From: Chloroflexota bacterium
GTDB taxonomy: Bacteria > Chloroflexota > Limnocylindria > Limnocylindrales > CSP1-4
Direction: 5' to 3'
DNA: 39,173 nt
Assembly: GCA_015478725.1 (NCBI GenBank)
Contig: JADMIG010000023.1
Location: 1 to 39,173 of the forward strand
Shown: piece by piece, positions 8,170 to 17,750 of the stretch
Layout of the letters: every line of letters begins with the position of its first letter
Position numbering within the stretch: position 1 is the first letter of the stretch
Translations under genes and position numbers: made by a program
Notes under the pieces: generated by a model
The model's input: only the letters and a program-made list of their open reading frames with translations
Databases searched by the model: none
What the model was told of the DNA's origin: nothing

Positions 8170-10539
8170 TCAGCGCCGCCGGCGGTGCGGCGATCGGGTC
8201 CCCGTCCGGTGGATGACATTCGGGGTCACCGTCCGATCCCACGTCGGCCGGTCGAGCCAGCGGGCCTGCCATCCCGCGTCCTCGTCGTGCTCGTCGCGGA
8301 TCCCCGGGAGCCAGTCGGCCGCGGTGCCGTCGCCCGCCGACCCGTCCTCCGTGGCGGCATCGCCCTCGCCGCCCGTCGGCCCGAGCGTCGTGGCCGGCTC
8401 CTCGGCCGCCGGCAGGACCGTGACGGACGTCACCTCGAGCCGCGCAGCCGGACGGGATGCGGTCGAACCGGGCCTCGTCCCGCGAGCGGGTCCGCGGACC
8501 ACCCGCTCGACCGCCCGGGCGACCTGCGCCGAGGCATCCTCCTCGAGGACCCGGAGCCGGATCGACTGGATCTCGTCGCGGAGGGCCACGGCGCGCTCGA
8601 ACTCGAGCTGCTTCGCCGCCGACTTCATCTCGGCCTCCATCTGGGCGATGAGCCGCTCGACCTGGGCGCGGGTCGTCGCCGGGAGCTCGCCCGGCGCATG
8701 GGGCGACGAGCCCGGTCGGTAGACCTCCGTCCGCTCGGCGACGGCATGGAGCCGCTCGTTGATGTCGTGGATCTCCTTGCTGATCGTCGTCGGCTCGATC
8801 CCGTGCTCCCGGTTGTACGCCTCCTGGATCGCGCGACGGCGGTCCGTCTCGTCGATGGCCGCGCGCATCGAATCGGTGATCCTGTCGGCGTACATGACGA
8901 CCCCGCCGGCCGTGTTCCGGGCAGCCCGACCGATCATCTGGATGAGCGACCACGAGCTTCGGAGGAAGCCCTCCTTGTCCGCGTCGAGGATCGCGACCAG
9001 GGTGACCTCCGGTAGATCGAGGCCCTCACGGAGGAGGTTGATGCCGACGAGGACGTCGAACACGCCGAGCCGGAGGTCGCGGAGGATCTGGACGCGTTCG
9101 AGCGTGTCGACCTCGCTGTGGAGATACTGGACCTTGATCCCGAGCTCGCGGAGATAGTCGGCGAGGTCCTCCGCCATCTTCTTCGTGAGCGTCGTCACGA
9201 GCGCCCGCTCGCCGCGTTCGGCTCTCGCCCGGATCTCCTCGAGGAGATCGTCGATCTGGCCGTCGGTCGGCCGGACCACGATCCGGGGGTCGACGACGCC
9301 GGTCGGCCTGATGAGCTGTTCGACGACCCGTTCGCTCCGTTCGAGCTCGTACGGCCCGGGCGTCGCGCTCATGTAGATGACCTGGTTGATGCTCGACTCG
9401 AACTCCTCGAAGGTGAGCGGCCGGTTGTCGAGCGCGGACGGCAGCCGGAAGCCGAAGTCGACGAGGATCTCCTTGCGCGTCCGATCGTTCTTGTACATGC
9501 CGACCACCTGCGGGATCGACATGTGGCTCTCGTCGACGACGAGGAGCCAGTCCGGTGGGAAGTAGTCAAGGAGCGTCCACGGCCGGCTGCCGGCGGACCG
9601 TCGCGACAGGTGTCGCGAGTAGTTCTCGACGCCCGAGCAGTAGCCGAGCTCGCGCATCATCTCGAGGTCGAATGTCGTCCGCTGCCGGAGTCGCGCGCCC
9701 TCGAGGATCCGGCCCGCCGCCTCCATCTCGCCGACGCGTGTCTCCATCTCCGCCTCGATGTCGACGAGGGCCTCGCCGAGCTTGTCCGCCGGGGTGACGA
9801 AGTGGGTGGCGGGATAGACGTTGATCTCCTTCCGTTCCGCGAGGAGCTCGCCGGTGAGCGGATCGAGTTCGCTGATCCGCTCCACCTCGTCACCGAAGAA
9901 CTCGACCCGCACGAGTCGGTCCTCGGAGGCCGGCTGGAGCTCGAGCGTGTCGCCTCGAACGCGGAACCGGGCGCGCTGGATCGTGGCGTCGTTGCGCTGG
10001 TACTGGAGGTCGACGAGGTGGCGGAGCACCGCGTCGCGCCGATACTGACCGCCGACCCGGAGGCGGAGGACCGTCGCGCCGTAGTCCACCGGGGCGCCGA
10101 GACCGTAGATGCAGCTGACGGAGGCGACGATGATGACGTCCCGTCGCTCGAAGAGGGCGTGGGTCGCCGCGTGGCGCAGCTTGTCGATCTCGTCGTTGCG
10201 GCTCGAATCCTTCTCGATGTACGTGTCCGAGCGCGGGAGGTACGCCTCCGGCTGGTAGTAGTCGAAGTAGCTGACGAAGTACTCGACGGCGTTGTTCGGG
10301 AAGAACTCGCGGAACTCCGCGTAGAGCTGGGCGGCGAGCGTCTTGTTGTGGGCGAGCACGAGCGTGGGCCGCTTGTGGCGGGCGATCGCCTGAGCCACGG
10401 TGAACGTCTTCCCCGTCCCCGTGGCCCCCAGCAGCGTCTGGTGGCGAAGGCCTCGTCCGAGCCCGTCGACGAGCCGTTCGATGGCGGCTGGTTGGTCGCC
10501 GGTCGGGACGAAATCCGCGACGAGCTGGAAATCGGGCAC
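8170..10539 (-). CDS. uvrB: UvrB, excinuclease ABC subunit B, with long C-terminal extension
   Basis: UvrB is the helicase-like damage-verification subunit of nucleotide excision repair. Walker A is GATGTGKT. The diagnostic beta-hairpin region is [20 protein letters not shown], and helicase motifs continue through QMIGRAARN. The UVR domain that contacts UvrA/UvrC follows ([20 protein letters not shown]). After it come about 120 extra low-complexity, acidic then basic residues ending SPHRRRR, so the protein is 789 rather than about 670 residues. The GTG at 10539 gives the usual N terminus ([19 protein letters not shown]) and lies six bases after TATCGT. An upstream in-frame GTG at 10563 is less likely. 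Confidence 0.96.
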   Translation of the reverse strand: MPDFQLVADFVPTGDQPAAIERLVDGLGRGLRHQTLLGATGTGKTFTVAQAIARHKRPTLVLAHNKTLAAQLYAEFREFFPNNAVEYFVSYFDYYQPEAYLPRSDTYIEKDSSRNDEIDKLRHAATHALFERRDVIIVASVSCIYGLGAPVDYGATVLRLRVGGQYRRDAVLRHLVDLQYQRNDATIQRARFRVRGDTLELQPASEDRLVRVEFFGDEVERISELDPLTGELLAERKEINVYPATHFVTPADKLGEALVDIEAEMETRVGEMEAAGRILEGARLRQRTTFDLEMMRELGYCSGVENYSRHLSRRSAGSRPWTLLDYFPPDWLLVVDESHMSIPQVVGMYKNDRTRKEILVDFGFRLPSALDNRPLTFEEFESSINQVIYMSATPGPYELERSERVVEQLIRPTGVVDPRIVVRPTDGQIDDLLEEIRARAERGERALVTTLTKKMAEDLADYLRELGIKVQYLHSEVDTLERVQILRDLRLGVFDVLVGINLLREGLDLPEVTLVAILDADKEGFLRSSWSLIQMIGRAARNTAGGVVMYADRITDSMRAAIDETDRRRAIQEAYNREHGIEPTTISKEIHDINERLHAVAERTEVYRPGSSPHAPGELPATTRAQVERLIAQMEAEMKSAAKQLEFERAVALRDEIQSIRLRVLEEDASAQVARAVERVVRGPARGTRPGSTASRPAARLEVTSVTVLPAAEEPATTLGPTGGEGDAATEDGSAGDGTAADWLPGIRDEHDEDAGWQARWLDRPTWDRTVTPNVIHRTGTRSPHRRRR

Positions 10540-10545
10540 GGTCGA

Positions 10546-10551
10546 ACGATA
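10546..10551 (-). promoter_or_regulatory. Putative -10 box (TATCGT) of leaderless uvrB
   Basis: TATCGT on the minus strand lies six bases before the preferred uvrB GTG at 10539. It sits inside the alternative longer frame, which argues for the shorter start. Confidence 0.45.
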
Positions 10552-10626
10552 CCACTGCGGCACCCTCCGCTTGCGAACGGGCGTTCTATCTTCTGGCCCG
10601 GCCGCAGGCCCGCAGGGTCGGCGGAC

Positions 10627-11277
10627 TCAGCGCCCCGGCGCCGCCAGCGCCTCCACGAACGCCGCCTCGACCGTCGCACGGACGGCCGCCGTCTCCCCCG
10701 ACGTGTCGATCCGCCGCGTCGCGACCGGCACGAGGCGCTCGACGAGCCCGCGCTGTGACCGGATCCGCCGTTCCGCATCCGGCGCCGGGGTGCCGCGACC
10801 CGAGAGCCGCGCCCGCTGGCTGGCCTCGTCGCACTCGATGAGCCAGACCTCGTCACAGTCGGCCGCAAGTCCGCTGTCAAGGAGACCGATCGCCTCGACG
10901 ACGACCGCCGGCGCGCCCGCGGCGTCCGCGGCGTCGAGTGCGGCGGCGATCCGCGGGCGGACGGCCGGCCGGACGATCGCCTCCAGATCGCGAAGGGCCG
11001 CCGGTTCGGCGAAGACGACGCGGGCGAGGGCGGACCGATCCACCCCGCCGTCGGCAGATTCGACCGCGCCGCCGAAGCGTTCGAGGATCGCTCGCTCGAT
11101 CGGCGTGCCCGGCCCCGACACGGCACGAGCGACGGCATCCGCGTCGATGACGACCGCACCGAGGTCGCCGAGCCAGCGTCCGATCGTCGACTTGCCGCAC
11201 CCGATCGGTCCGCTCAGGCCGATGCGCACGGCACGCGGCGCCGACGGATGCGATCCGCCACGGCGCGAGACGGTCAC
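10627..11277 (-). CDS. coaE: CoaE, dephospho-CoA kinase
   Basis: This 216-residue P-loop kinase phosphorylates the 3'-OH of dephospho-CoA, the last step of coenzyme A synthesis. Walker A is GLSGPIGCGKSTIGRWL. The CoaE landmark VVIDADAVAR follows, then VVVEAIGLLDSGL and a lid region with RLSGRGTP. Length is as expected. The GTG at 11277 overlaps the stop of the ABC-F gene (GTGA). The first 15 or so residues before VRIGLSG are extra, so an internal GTG there is a possible alternative start. It is the last gene of the polA-mutM-ABC-F-coaE chain. Linkage of coaE to polA and mutM is common in bacteria. Confidence 0.93.
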   Translation of the reverse strand: MTVSRRGGSHPSAPRAVRIGLSGPIGCGKSTIGRWLGDLGAVVIDADAVARAVSGPGTPIERAILERFGGAVESADGGVDRSALARVVFAEPAALRDLEAIVRPAVRPRIAAALDAADAAGAPAVVVEAIGLLDSGLAADCDEVWLIECDEASQRARLSGRGTPAPDAERRIRSQRGLVERLVPVATRRIDTSGETAAVRATVEAAFVEALAAPGR

Positions 11278-13331
11278 GGCGCGCGCTCCTCGAGCTCGAG
11301 CCACGCCTCCTCCGCGGCGGCGAGTGTCGACTCGACATCGGCGAGCTCCGAGGCGATCCGGCGGAGCTCGACGAAGTTCGCCTGGACGGACGGATCGCTC
11401 ATCGCGAGCTCGAGGTGGCCCTTCCGGAGGCCCAGCCGCGTGAGGTCGCCGTCGATCGTCGATCGCTCTCGCCGGTATCGATCCTTCGACAGGCGCGACC
11501 GGATCGGCCTGCGGACCGGGGGCGCGGCCGGGACTGCCGCCGCGGACGCGCGGGAGGGGCCGGATTCCGCTGCCGATCGCTCCCGCGCGGCTGACCCGCG
11601 CAGGGGGGGCACGGCCCGACCGCCGTGGAGGCGCCGCTCCTCGGCCGCGGCCGCATCGCGGATCGTCCACCCCTCGCTCGCCGCCACGCGCCAGGCACGG
11701 TATCCACCGTCGAACGACACGGCCAGGCCATCGCCGACCACCCACAGCCGGTCGCAGATGGTCTCGAGCAACCGTCGATCGTGGCTCACGACGAGGATCG
11801 TCGCGGGCGAGTCGGCGAGGAATGACTCGATCGCCTCCCGAGCCGGGATGTCGAGATGGTTGGTCGGCTCGTCGAGGAGGAGGAGGTTCGATGGCATGAT
11901 CCCGAGGAGGGCGAGCTCGAGCCGGGACCGCTCACCACCGGAGAGCGTGCGGACCTCCTTGAACACGTCCTCGTCGCGGAACAGGAACCGGGCGAGGTAA
12001 CCGCGTGCCTCGCCGGCCGTGACGGGCAGTGCGTCGAGCAGCGCTTCGAGGACGGTGGCGCCGGGGATGGCCGCCTCGCGGAGCTGGGCAAGGTAGCCGA
12101 GCTGCGTCGCGTGGCCGAGGGCGAGGCCCCCGTCGAGGGGCGGCAGGTCGCCGGCGATCGTCCGGAGCAGCGTCGTCTTGCCGGCCCCGTTCGGGCCGAC
12201 GATACCGATCCGTTCCCCTCGCGACGCGCTGAGCCACGGGGCGCGGGCGATCTCGACGGGCGCGCTTCCCTCGGTCCCGCGATCCTCGCCCGCGAGGCCA
12301 TCCCCGCTCCGCGATGGGAGATACCCGACGACGAGTCCCTCGATGGTCAGAGCGGTCTCGCCGGACCGGCGCGGGCCGGCACCCGCGAGCGCGGTCGCCG
12401 GGATCCGGAGGCGCTTTCCGGTCCGCGGCGCATCCACCCGTGCCTCCTCGAGCCGCCCGAGGCGCGCCTCGTGCTCATGCATCTTGCTGAACTTCCGATG
12501 GCTCCGGTAGCGCTGGACGAGCTCACGCTCGCGTTCGATGTCCGACGCCTGACTCGCCACGTCCTTCGCCGCGCGCTCGTCGCGTTCGATGCGCTGGCGG
12601 TGGTAGGTGGACCAGTCGCCGCGGAACACCGTGAGGCGGCGATCTCGAAGCTCCCAGACCCGCGACACGGTCGCGTCGAGGAACGCCCGATCGTGCGACG
12701 CGACGAGGATCGCCCCGGAGCGCCGCCGAAGGTGCTCCTCGAGCCACTCGAGCGCCGCGATATCGAGGTGGTTCGTGGGTTCGTCGAGCAGCAGCAGGTC
12801 CGGATCAGCCACGACGAGGCGAGCGAGCGTCGCACGGGTCTGCTGGCCGCCGGACATCGCCACCGGCGGCCGCTCCCAGTCCGATCGGGCGAAGCCGAGG
12901 CCCGAGAGCGCCTCGTCGACACGCTGATCGAGCGTGTAGCCGCCGAGGGCCTCGTATGTGTGCTGGAGGTGCTCGTAGGCCGTCTCCGTCACCCGGTGAT
13001 CGAGCTCCATGGCCCGGATCTCCCGTTCCATCCGTTCGAGATGAGCGGCCCCGGATCGGACCGCGGTGCGGATGTCGGGGGCGGCCATGAACGCGGCGTC
13101 GAAGTGCGACTCCTGGAGGAGGAACCCGAGCGCAAGGCCGCGCCGCCGGTGGACCTCGCCGTGGTCCGGTTCGTCGACCCCGGCGGCGATCCGGAGGAGC
13201 GTCGTCTTGCCGGCCCCGTTCGGACCGACGAGGCCGATCCGATCGCCGACGGCGATGGCAGCGCTCACCTCGTCGAGGATCGTGAACGTCCCGATCTCGC
13301 GGCCGACGGCGGACAGGCGGAGGAGCGACAT
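11274..13331 (-). CDS. ABC-F family ATPase (translation/ribosome-associated type)
   Basis: This 685-residue soluble protein has two ABC ATPase domains and no membrane segments. Both Walker A motifs read VGPNGAGKTTLLR. Signatures are MSGGQQTRATLARL and LSGGERSRLELALL, and both Walker B regions are LLLLDEPTNHLDI. An Arg/Glu-rich linker lies between the domains (about residues 230-330). The C terminus is a basic region followed by a coiled-coil-like tail (RRIASELADVESTLAAAEEA), typical of Uup/EttA-like ABC-F proteins. These act on the ribosome or resolve stalled translation, and some give antibiotic protection; which subclass this is cannot be told by eye. The ATG at 13331 overlaps the mutM stop (ATGA). 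Confidence 0.93.
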   Translation of the reverse strand: MSLLRLSAVGREIGTFTILDEVSAAIAVGDRIGLVGPNGAGKTTLLRIAAGVDEPDHGEVHRRRGLALGFLLQESHFDAAFMAAPDIRTAVRSGAAHLERMEREIRAMELDHRVTETAYEHLQHTYEALGGYTLDQRVDEALSGLGFARSDWERPPVAMSGGQQTRATLARLVVADPDLLLLDEPTNHLDIAALEWLEEHLRRRSGAILVASHDRAFLDATVSRVWELRDRRLTVFRGDWSTYHRQRIERDERAAKDVASQASDIERERELVQRYRSHRKFSKMHEHEARLGRLEEARVDAPRTGKRLRIPATALAGAGPRRSGETALTIEGLVVGYLPSRSGDGLAGEDRGTEGSAPVEIARAPWLSASRGERIGIVGPNGAGKTTLLRTIAGDLPPLDGGLALGHATQLGYLAQLREAAIPGATVLEALLDALPVTAGEARGYLARFLFRDEDVFKEVRTLSGGERSRLELALLGIMPSNLLLLDEPTNHLDIPAREAIESFLADSPATILVVSHDRRLLETICDRLWVVGDGLAVSFDGGYRAWRVAASEGWTIRDAAAAEERRLHGGRAVPPLRGSAARERSAAESGPSRASAAAVPAAPPVRRPIRSRLSKDRYRRERSTIDGDLTRLGLRKGHLELAMSDPSVQANFVELRRIASELADVESTLAAAEEAWLELEERAP

Positions 13332-14401
13332 CAGGGTTCCGCTCCCACGACCCGGCGCGCCGCGGCGCGCCGGGTGGCTGCCGCCCGTCGGGTCCGTTCG
13401 GTCCGCGCCCGCGCAGCCACCGCCCGCGCCTCTGCGCCGCTGAGCCCGAGCGGCACGGCATCGACCATCCCTCCGAGGTCGGTCCACCGGCCTCCCGAGC
13501 GATGACGGTGACCCGTCATGCCACGGAGCATGGCGCCCGCGCCCGCCTGGTCGACCGCCGGCAGTCGCTGGCACCACGAGCAGAAGTGCGTCGCCCGCCC
13601 CCCGACGACGATCCGGCGGATGTCGCGACCGCAGCGGGGACATGGCTCACCCGTCCGCTGGTACGCGACGAGGCGCTCCTGCATGCTCCCGTCCCCGTCC
13701 GGCGCGGTGTAATCGTCGATCGACGATCCGCGCCGTACGATCGCCTCGGCGAGGATCGCCCGGATCGCCGCGTGGAGGCGCCGCTCGTCTGCCGGGCGGA
13801 GCGACGATGCGCGCCGGAGCGGATGGAGTCGCGCCGTCCAGAGCGCCTCGTCCGCGTAGATGTTGCCGATCCCGGCCACGAACGACTGGTCGAGGAGGAG
13901 GGGCTTGAGCCGGCCGCGCCGCGCCCGGACGAGCCGGCGGAACCGGGCGACCGTGAACGACGGGTCGAGCGGTTCCGGACCAAGTCCCGCGAGCGCTCCG
14001 CCACCACCCTCGACGAGCGCACCGGTCTGCGGATCCCGATGGTGGACGCCCACCCGACCGAACTTGCGGATGTCGCGGAACCGGATCTCACGACCGTCCG
14101 CGAGCTCGAGCACGAGGCGGACATGCGGGTCGTCCGGGGCGACCGCCGGCACGACGAAGAGCTGGCCCGTCATCCTGAGATGGACGGACAGGACGACACC
14201 CCCGGCGAGCTCCACGAGGACGAGCTTCGCCCGTCGGCCGACGGCCTCGATGCGGCGGCCGACGACGGCCGCGGCGAAGACCTCCGCATCGCTGCCTCGG
14301 AGCGTGCGCGGCCAGGACGAGCGGACGCCGCCGATCGTCGCGCCCACGATCCGCGGCCCGAGATCGCGGGCGATCGTCTCGACCTCCGGAAGCTCAGGCA
14401 T
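13331..14401 (-). CDS. mutM: MutM/Fpg, formamidopyrimidine-DNA glycosylase, with basic C-terminal tail
   Basis: This bifunctional glycosylase/AP lyase removes 8-oxoguanine and FaPy lesions. The N terminus MPELPEVETIARDLG gives the catalytic Pro2 and Glu3, and Lys59 lies in GRRAKLVLVEL. The helix-two-turn-helix region contains QSFVAGIGNIYADEALW. The zinc finger is CPRCGRDI ... THFCSWCQR. About 77 further residues follow the finger, ending in an Arg/Ala-rich stretch. The family usually stops right after the finger (about 270-290 residues), whereas this protein has 356. The tail may be a DNA-binding extension or read-through of a lost stop. The start overlaps the polA stop by eight bases. Confidence 0.95.
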   Translation of the reverse strand: MPELPEVETIARDLGPRIVGATIGGVRSSWPRTLRGSDAEVFAAAVVGRRIEAVGRRAKLVLVELAGGVVLSVHLRMTGQLFVVPAVAPDDPHVRLVLELADGREIRFRDIRKFGRVGVHHRDPQTGALVEGGGGALAGLGPEPLDPSFTVARFRRLVRARRGRLKPLLLDQSFVAGIGNIYADEALWTARLHPLRRASSLRPADERRLHAAIRAILAEAIVRRGSSIDDYTAPDGDGSMQERLVAYQRTGEPCPRCGRDIRRIVVGGRATHFCSWCQRLPAVDQAGAGAMLRGMTGHRHRSGGRWTDLGGMVDAVPLGLSGAEARAVAARARTERTRRAAATRRAAARRVVGAEP

Positions 14402-17339
14402 CGACGGGCGCCATCGCCTCCCAGTCGTCGCCGACCTTGATGTCGACGGTGAGCGGCACGTCGAGTGGCATCGCGCCCTCCATCGCCTCGCGGAGGACCG
14501 GCACGAGCGAGGTGACCTCCTCGCGCGGGACCTCGAGAAGGAGCTCGTCGTGGACCTGCAGGATGAGGCGGGCCGCGGATCCGCCCTCGCGGAGTCGGTC
14601 GGCGAGGCGGATCATGGCGAGCTTGATGATGTCGGCGGCGGTCCCCTGGATCGGCATGTTGATCGCCATCCGCTCGCCCGCGGCACGGAGCGTCGGGTTC
14701 CGGGCGGCGAGCTCGGGGATGTGTCGCTTGCGGCCGAGGAGGGTCGTGACGTAGCCCCGCTCGCGGGCCTGCTCCTTGATCGCGAGCATGTAGTAGCTGA
14801 TCCCGGAATACGTCGCGAAGTAGGTGTTGATGAACGCCTGCGCCTCGTCCCGCGAGATCCCCGCCCGGCTCGACAGACCGAAGTCGCTCATCCCGTAGGC
14901 GATCCCGAAGTTCACCATCTTCGCCATCGACCGCTCATCCACGGTCACGTCGGCGGGATCCTTGTGGAGGACGCGGGCGGCGGTGTCGCGGTGGATGTCC
15001 GCCCCCCGGGCGAACGCTTCCCGGAGGTGCTCGTCGCCGCTGACGTGGGCGAGGATCCGGAGTTCGATCTGGGAATAGTCGGCGGCCACGAGGACGCGAT
15101 CCGGCGAGCCCGCGACGAACGCCGCCCGGATGCGGCGGCCGAGCGGCGTCCGGATGGGGATGTTCTGGAGGTTCGGGTCGGACGACGAGAGCCTGCCGGT
15201 CGCCGCGACCGCCTGGTGAAAGGTCGTGTGGAGCCGCCCGTCGAGCGGGTCGATGAGCGACGGAAGGGCCTCGACGTACGTCGATCGGAGCTTCGTGTAG
15301 ATCCGCCATTCGAGCAGCTTGTCGACCATCGGATGGGCCGCCCGAAGGTCCTCGAGGACCGACGCGTCGGTCGAGTAGCCCGTCTTCGTACGCCTGCCCC
15401 TGGGCAACCCGAGATCGCCGAACAGGACCTGCTCGAGCTGCTTCGGGCTGCCGAGGTTGAACTCGTGGCCGACGTCGAGGTAGATCTCCGCCTCGAGACG
15501 CGCGATCTCCGTCGCGAACTCGTCGGCGAGGGCCGCAAGACGGTCGCGGTCGAGCGCGACGCCAACGGCCTCCATCGCCGCGAGGATCGGGACGAGCGGC
15601 AGCTCGATGTCGCGGAACAGCCGATCGAGCCCCTGCCGAGCGAGGTCGGCCTCGAGCGGTCCTCGGGCCGCGATCGCAGACAGCGCCTCCAGCCCGGCGC
15701 GCGCGGCCGGAGCGAGCTCCGCTGACGGCGGAAGGATGAGGTCGAGACGCTCCGCGACGACGTCGGCGATCGTCTGGCTCCGCAGGCTGGCGTTGAGGAG
15801 ATACGCGGCGATCTGCGTGTCGAACACCACGGCTCCGGCCCGGCGCCTCTCCTCGTCCGTCGAGCCGGCGACGAGGAGCGACTTCACTTCGTGGCCGACG
15901 AGCGGTGTGCCGGTCTCCTCGAGCAGGCGGCGCAGGGCACTCGATGCCGCGGCTCCCTCGGTGGCCACGACGCGCCCGTCGGCGCCGGCGACGGCGAGGG
16001 CGAGCGGCGTCTTCCGATACGGCCGGGCATCGTCGAGGACGATCGCGACGCCGACGGCTGGTTGCGTCGCGAGCCATGGCCCGAGCCCCGCCACGGCGTC
16101 CGCATCGACGATCGCGATCCGCCCCGGATCGGCGATCGCGCCCCGGAGCGCGTCGCCGGGAGCCTCCGGGGAGATCGCCTCGAGGGACGCCGCATCGACG
16201 ATCCGTCGGACGGTCGCCACACTCGTCGCCGCTGCCGCGCCGCCGCCGAGGGCGTCGAAATCGAGCGACAGCTGCAGGCCGGGCCCCTCGCCGAGGAGCG
16301 AGCGGTTGCGTCCGGGCGAGCCGCCCGCCGAACCCGCGGTCGATCCGGAGGCGGCCCCCGTGCCGGCGCGGTCCGGCCCCCAGCCCGCAGGCCTGCCGGC
16401 CACCTGGGCGGCCGGGAAGGAACCGTCCGCGGTCGTCGCCCGGAGCGCCTGGACGGTCTCGTCGGCTCGTTCGCCCGAGAGTGCCGGGAGGCGTTCGATG
16501 AGCGTCCGGAACTCGTATTCGCGGAACAGCCGGATGACGGTCTCGCGGTCGTAGTCGCCGAGGCGCGCCGCGTCGAGGTCGAGGGACACGGGCAGGTCGC
16601 GGACGATCCGCATCAGCTCGCGCGACTCGAGCACCCGGTCGCGTGCCGTGAGGAGCGCTGCGCGGAGTTTCTCCGGGGTCACCTCGTCGATCCGCTCGTA
16701 GAGCGCGTCGAGGTCGCCGTGTGTGGCGATGAGCCTCGCCGCGGTCTTCTCGCCGACGCCGGGAACGCCGGGCACGTTGTCGGTCGAATCGCCCTTGAGC
16801 GCCTTGAAGTCGACGATCTGGGACGGCCGCAGGCCATAGCGCTCCTCGATCCTCGGCGGGTCGTAGATGACCGTGTTCTGGACGCCGGATCGGGTCGTCA
16901 TGAGCCGCGTCCGGTCCGTGACGAGCTGGAGCATGTCCAGGTCGCCGGTGACGACCGTCGTGTCGAGGCCCCGCCGCTCCGCCTCCACGGTGAGCGTGCC
17001 GATGACGTCGTCCGCCTCGTAACCGGCCATCTCGTAGACGGGGATCCGCAGGGCGGCGACAACCTCGCGGACCTTCGGGAACTGGTCCCGGAGATCGTCC
17101 GGCATCCGCTGGCGGTTCGCCTTGTACTCGGCGAACCGCTCGTGGCGGAACGTCGGGCCGGAGAGATCGAAGGCCACCGCGACGTAGTCCGGGCGGATGT
17201 CCGCGAAGCCCCGAAGGACGATGCTGCAGAAGCCGAAGACCGCGTTGACGAGCTCGCCGCGCGAGGTCGTGAGCGGCGGCAGGGCGAAATATCCGCGGTA
17301 GATGAGCCCGTTGCCGTCGAGCAGCATCAGGCGGTCCAT
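14394..17339 (-). CDS. polA: DNA polymerase I, proofreading domain apparently inactive
   Basis: Pol I fills repair gaps and removes Okazaki primers. This 981-residue protein has the 5'-nuclease domain at the N terminus (LLDGNGLIYRGYFA, GYEADDVIGTLTVEAERRGL, VTGDLDMLQLV). A middle domain lacks the DxE metal site of a 3'-5' exonuclease; the equivalent stretch reads VGVAIVLDDARPYRKTPLAL. The polymerase domain has motif A VAADYSQIELRILAH (near residue 752), motif B RSMAKMVNFGIAYGMSD (near 801-818) and motif C QVHDELLLEVP (near 925-935). A low-complexity Ala/Gly/Ser insert lies around residues 300-350. The ATG at 17339 gives the expected N terminus; the frame upstream is not protein-like. It heads the polA-mutM-ABC-F-coaE operon. 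Confidence 0.97.
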   Translation of the reverse strand: MDRLMLLDGNGLIYRGYFALPPLTTSRGELVNAVFGFCSIVLRGFADIRPDYVAVAFDLSGPTFRHERFAEYKANRQRMPDDLRDQFPKVREVVAALRIPVYEMAGYEADDVIGTLTVEAERRGLDTTVVTGDLDMLQLVTDRTRLMTTRSGVQNTVIYDPPRIEERYGLRPSQIVDFKALKGDSTDNVPGVPGVGEKTAARLIATHGDLDALYERIDEVTPEKLRAALLTARDRVLESRELMRIVRDLPVSLDLDAARLGDYDRETVIRLFREYEFRTLIERLPALSGERADETVQALRATTADGSFPAAQVAGRPAGWGPDRAGTGAASGSTAGSAGGSPGRNRSLLGEGPGLQLSLDFDALGGGAAAATSVATVRRIVDAASLEAISPEAPGDALRGAIADPGRIAIVDADAVAGLGPWLATQPAVGVAIVLDDARPYRKTPLALAVAGADGRVVATEGAAASSALRRLLEETGTPLVGHEVKSLLVAGSTDEERRRAGAVVFDTQIAAYLLNASLRSQTIADVVAERLDLILPPSAELAPAARAGLEALSAIAARGPLEADLARQGLDRLFRDIELPLVPILAAMEAVGVALDRDRLAALADEFATEIARLEAEIYLDVGHEFNLGSPKQLEQVLFGDLGLPRGRRTKTGYSTDASVLEDLRAAHPMVDKLLEWRIYTKLRSTYVEALPSLIDPLDGRLHTTFHQAVAATGRLSSSDPNLQNIPIRTPLGRRIRAAFVAGSPDRVLVAADYSQIELRILAHVSGDEHLREAFARGADIHRDTAARVLHKDPADVTVDERSMAKMVNFGIAYGMSDFGLSSRAGISRDEAQAFINTYFATYSGISYYMLAIKEQARERGYVTTLLGRKRHIPELAARNPTLRAAGERMAINMPIQGTAADIIKLAMIRLADRLREGGSAARLILQVHDELLLEVPREEVTSLVPVLREAMEGAMPLDVPLTVDIKVGDDWEAMAPVDA

Positions 17340-17383
17340 CGGCAGGCCTCGGGATGGATCGGACGTCGTGGGTTCGTCCGGCC

Positions 17384-17389
17384 AGTGTA
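17384..17389 (-). promoter_or_regulatory. Putative -10 box (TACACT) of the polA operon
   Basis: TACACT on the minus strand would give a 5' UTR of roughly 40 bases before the polA ATG. The region 17340-17501 is otherwise the divergent promoter space between polA and the DUF4242 gene. Confidence 0.35.
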
Positions 17390-17501
17390 GCCGGCAGCCG
17401 GGTCGCGTCCGGCGACGTGAGACCTGGGCTCCCGCTTGCACCGCGGAGTACCGTTGGTGTCCTGGACGGGGGCCCGCACGATCGCAGGAAGGACCCACGG
17501 C

Positions 17502-17750
17502 ATGCCGAAATTCATGGACGTCCATCGCAGCATGAAGGGCATCACGCCAGAGGCGCTGAAGGAAGCGCACCAGGCAGATCTGGACATCCAGGGCGATGAA
17601 GGAGTCGACTTCCAGCGAGCCTGGGCCGATCCGGACAGCGGCATGGTCTTCTGCCTGGCCGAGGCGCCGAGCGCTGACGCCGTCCGACGCGTCCACGAGC
17701 GGGCTGGACACCCAGCCGACGACGTCTACGCAGTCCCCGTGGAGGTCTGA
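17502..17750 (+). CDS. SCO4226-like nickel-binding / DUF4242 protein
   Basis: This 82-residue protein begins MPKFMDVHRSMKGITPEAL and ends ERAGHPADDVYAVPVEV, with GMVFCLAEAPSADAVRR in between. It matches the small ferredoxin-like-fold family DUF4242, whose Streptomyces member SCO4226 binds nickel. Candidate metal ligands are the His of MDVH and the Cys of VFCL. The start at 17502 is preceded by AGGAAGGA at a good distance. A longer frame from 17436 runs through the intergenic region and is not supported. A TACCGT hexamer at 17449-17454 could be its -10 box. It converges with the anti-sigma gene, with eight bases between the two stop codons. Confidence 0.87.
   Translation: MPKFMDVHRSMKGITPEALKEAHQADLDIQGDEGVDFQRAWADPDSGMVFCLAEAPSADAVRRVHERAGHPADDVYAVPVEV

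Noticed and set aside
5563-9015. A 1150-codon plus-strand open frame
   Set aside because: It is antisense to uvrA and uvrB. The translation is Arg/Asp/Glu-rich without motifs, as expected opposite GC-rich coding DNA.
10540-10563. A longer UvrB start at GTG 10563
   Set aside because: It would add eight residues not seen in UvrB and place the likely -10 box inside the gene.
17436-17501. An N-terminal extension of the DUF4242 protein
   Set aside because: The extra 22 residues are not protein-like for the family, and AGGAAGGA precedes the ATG at 17502.
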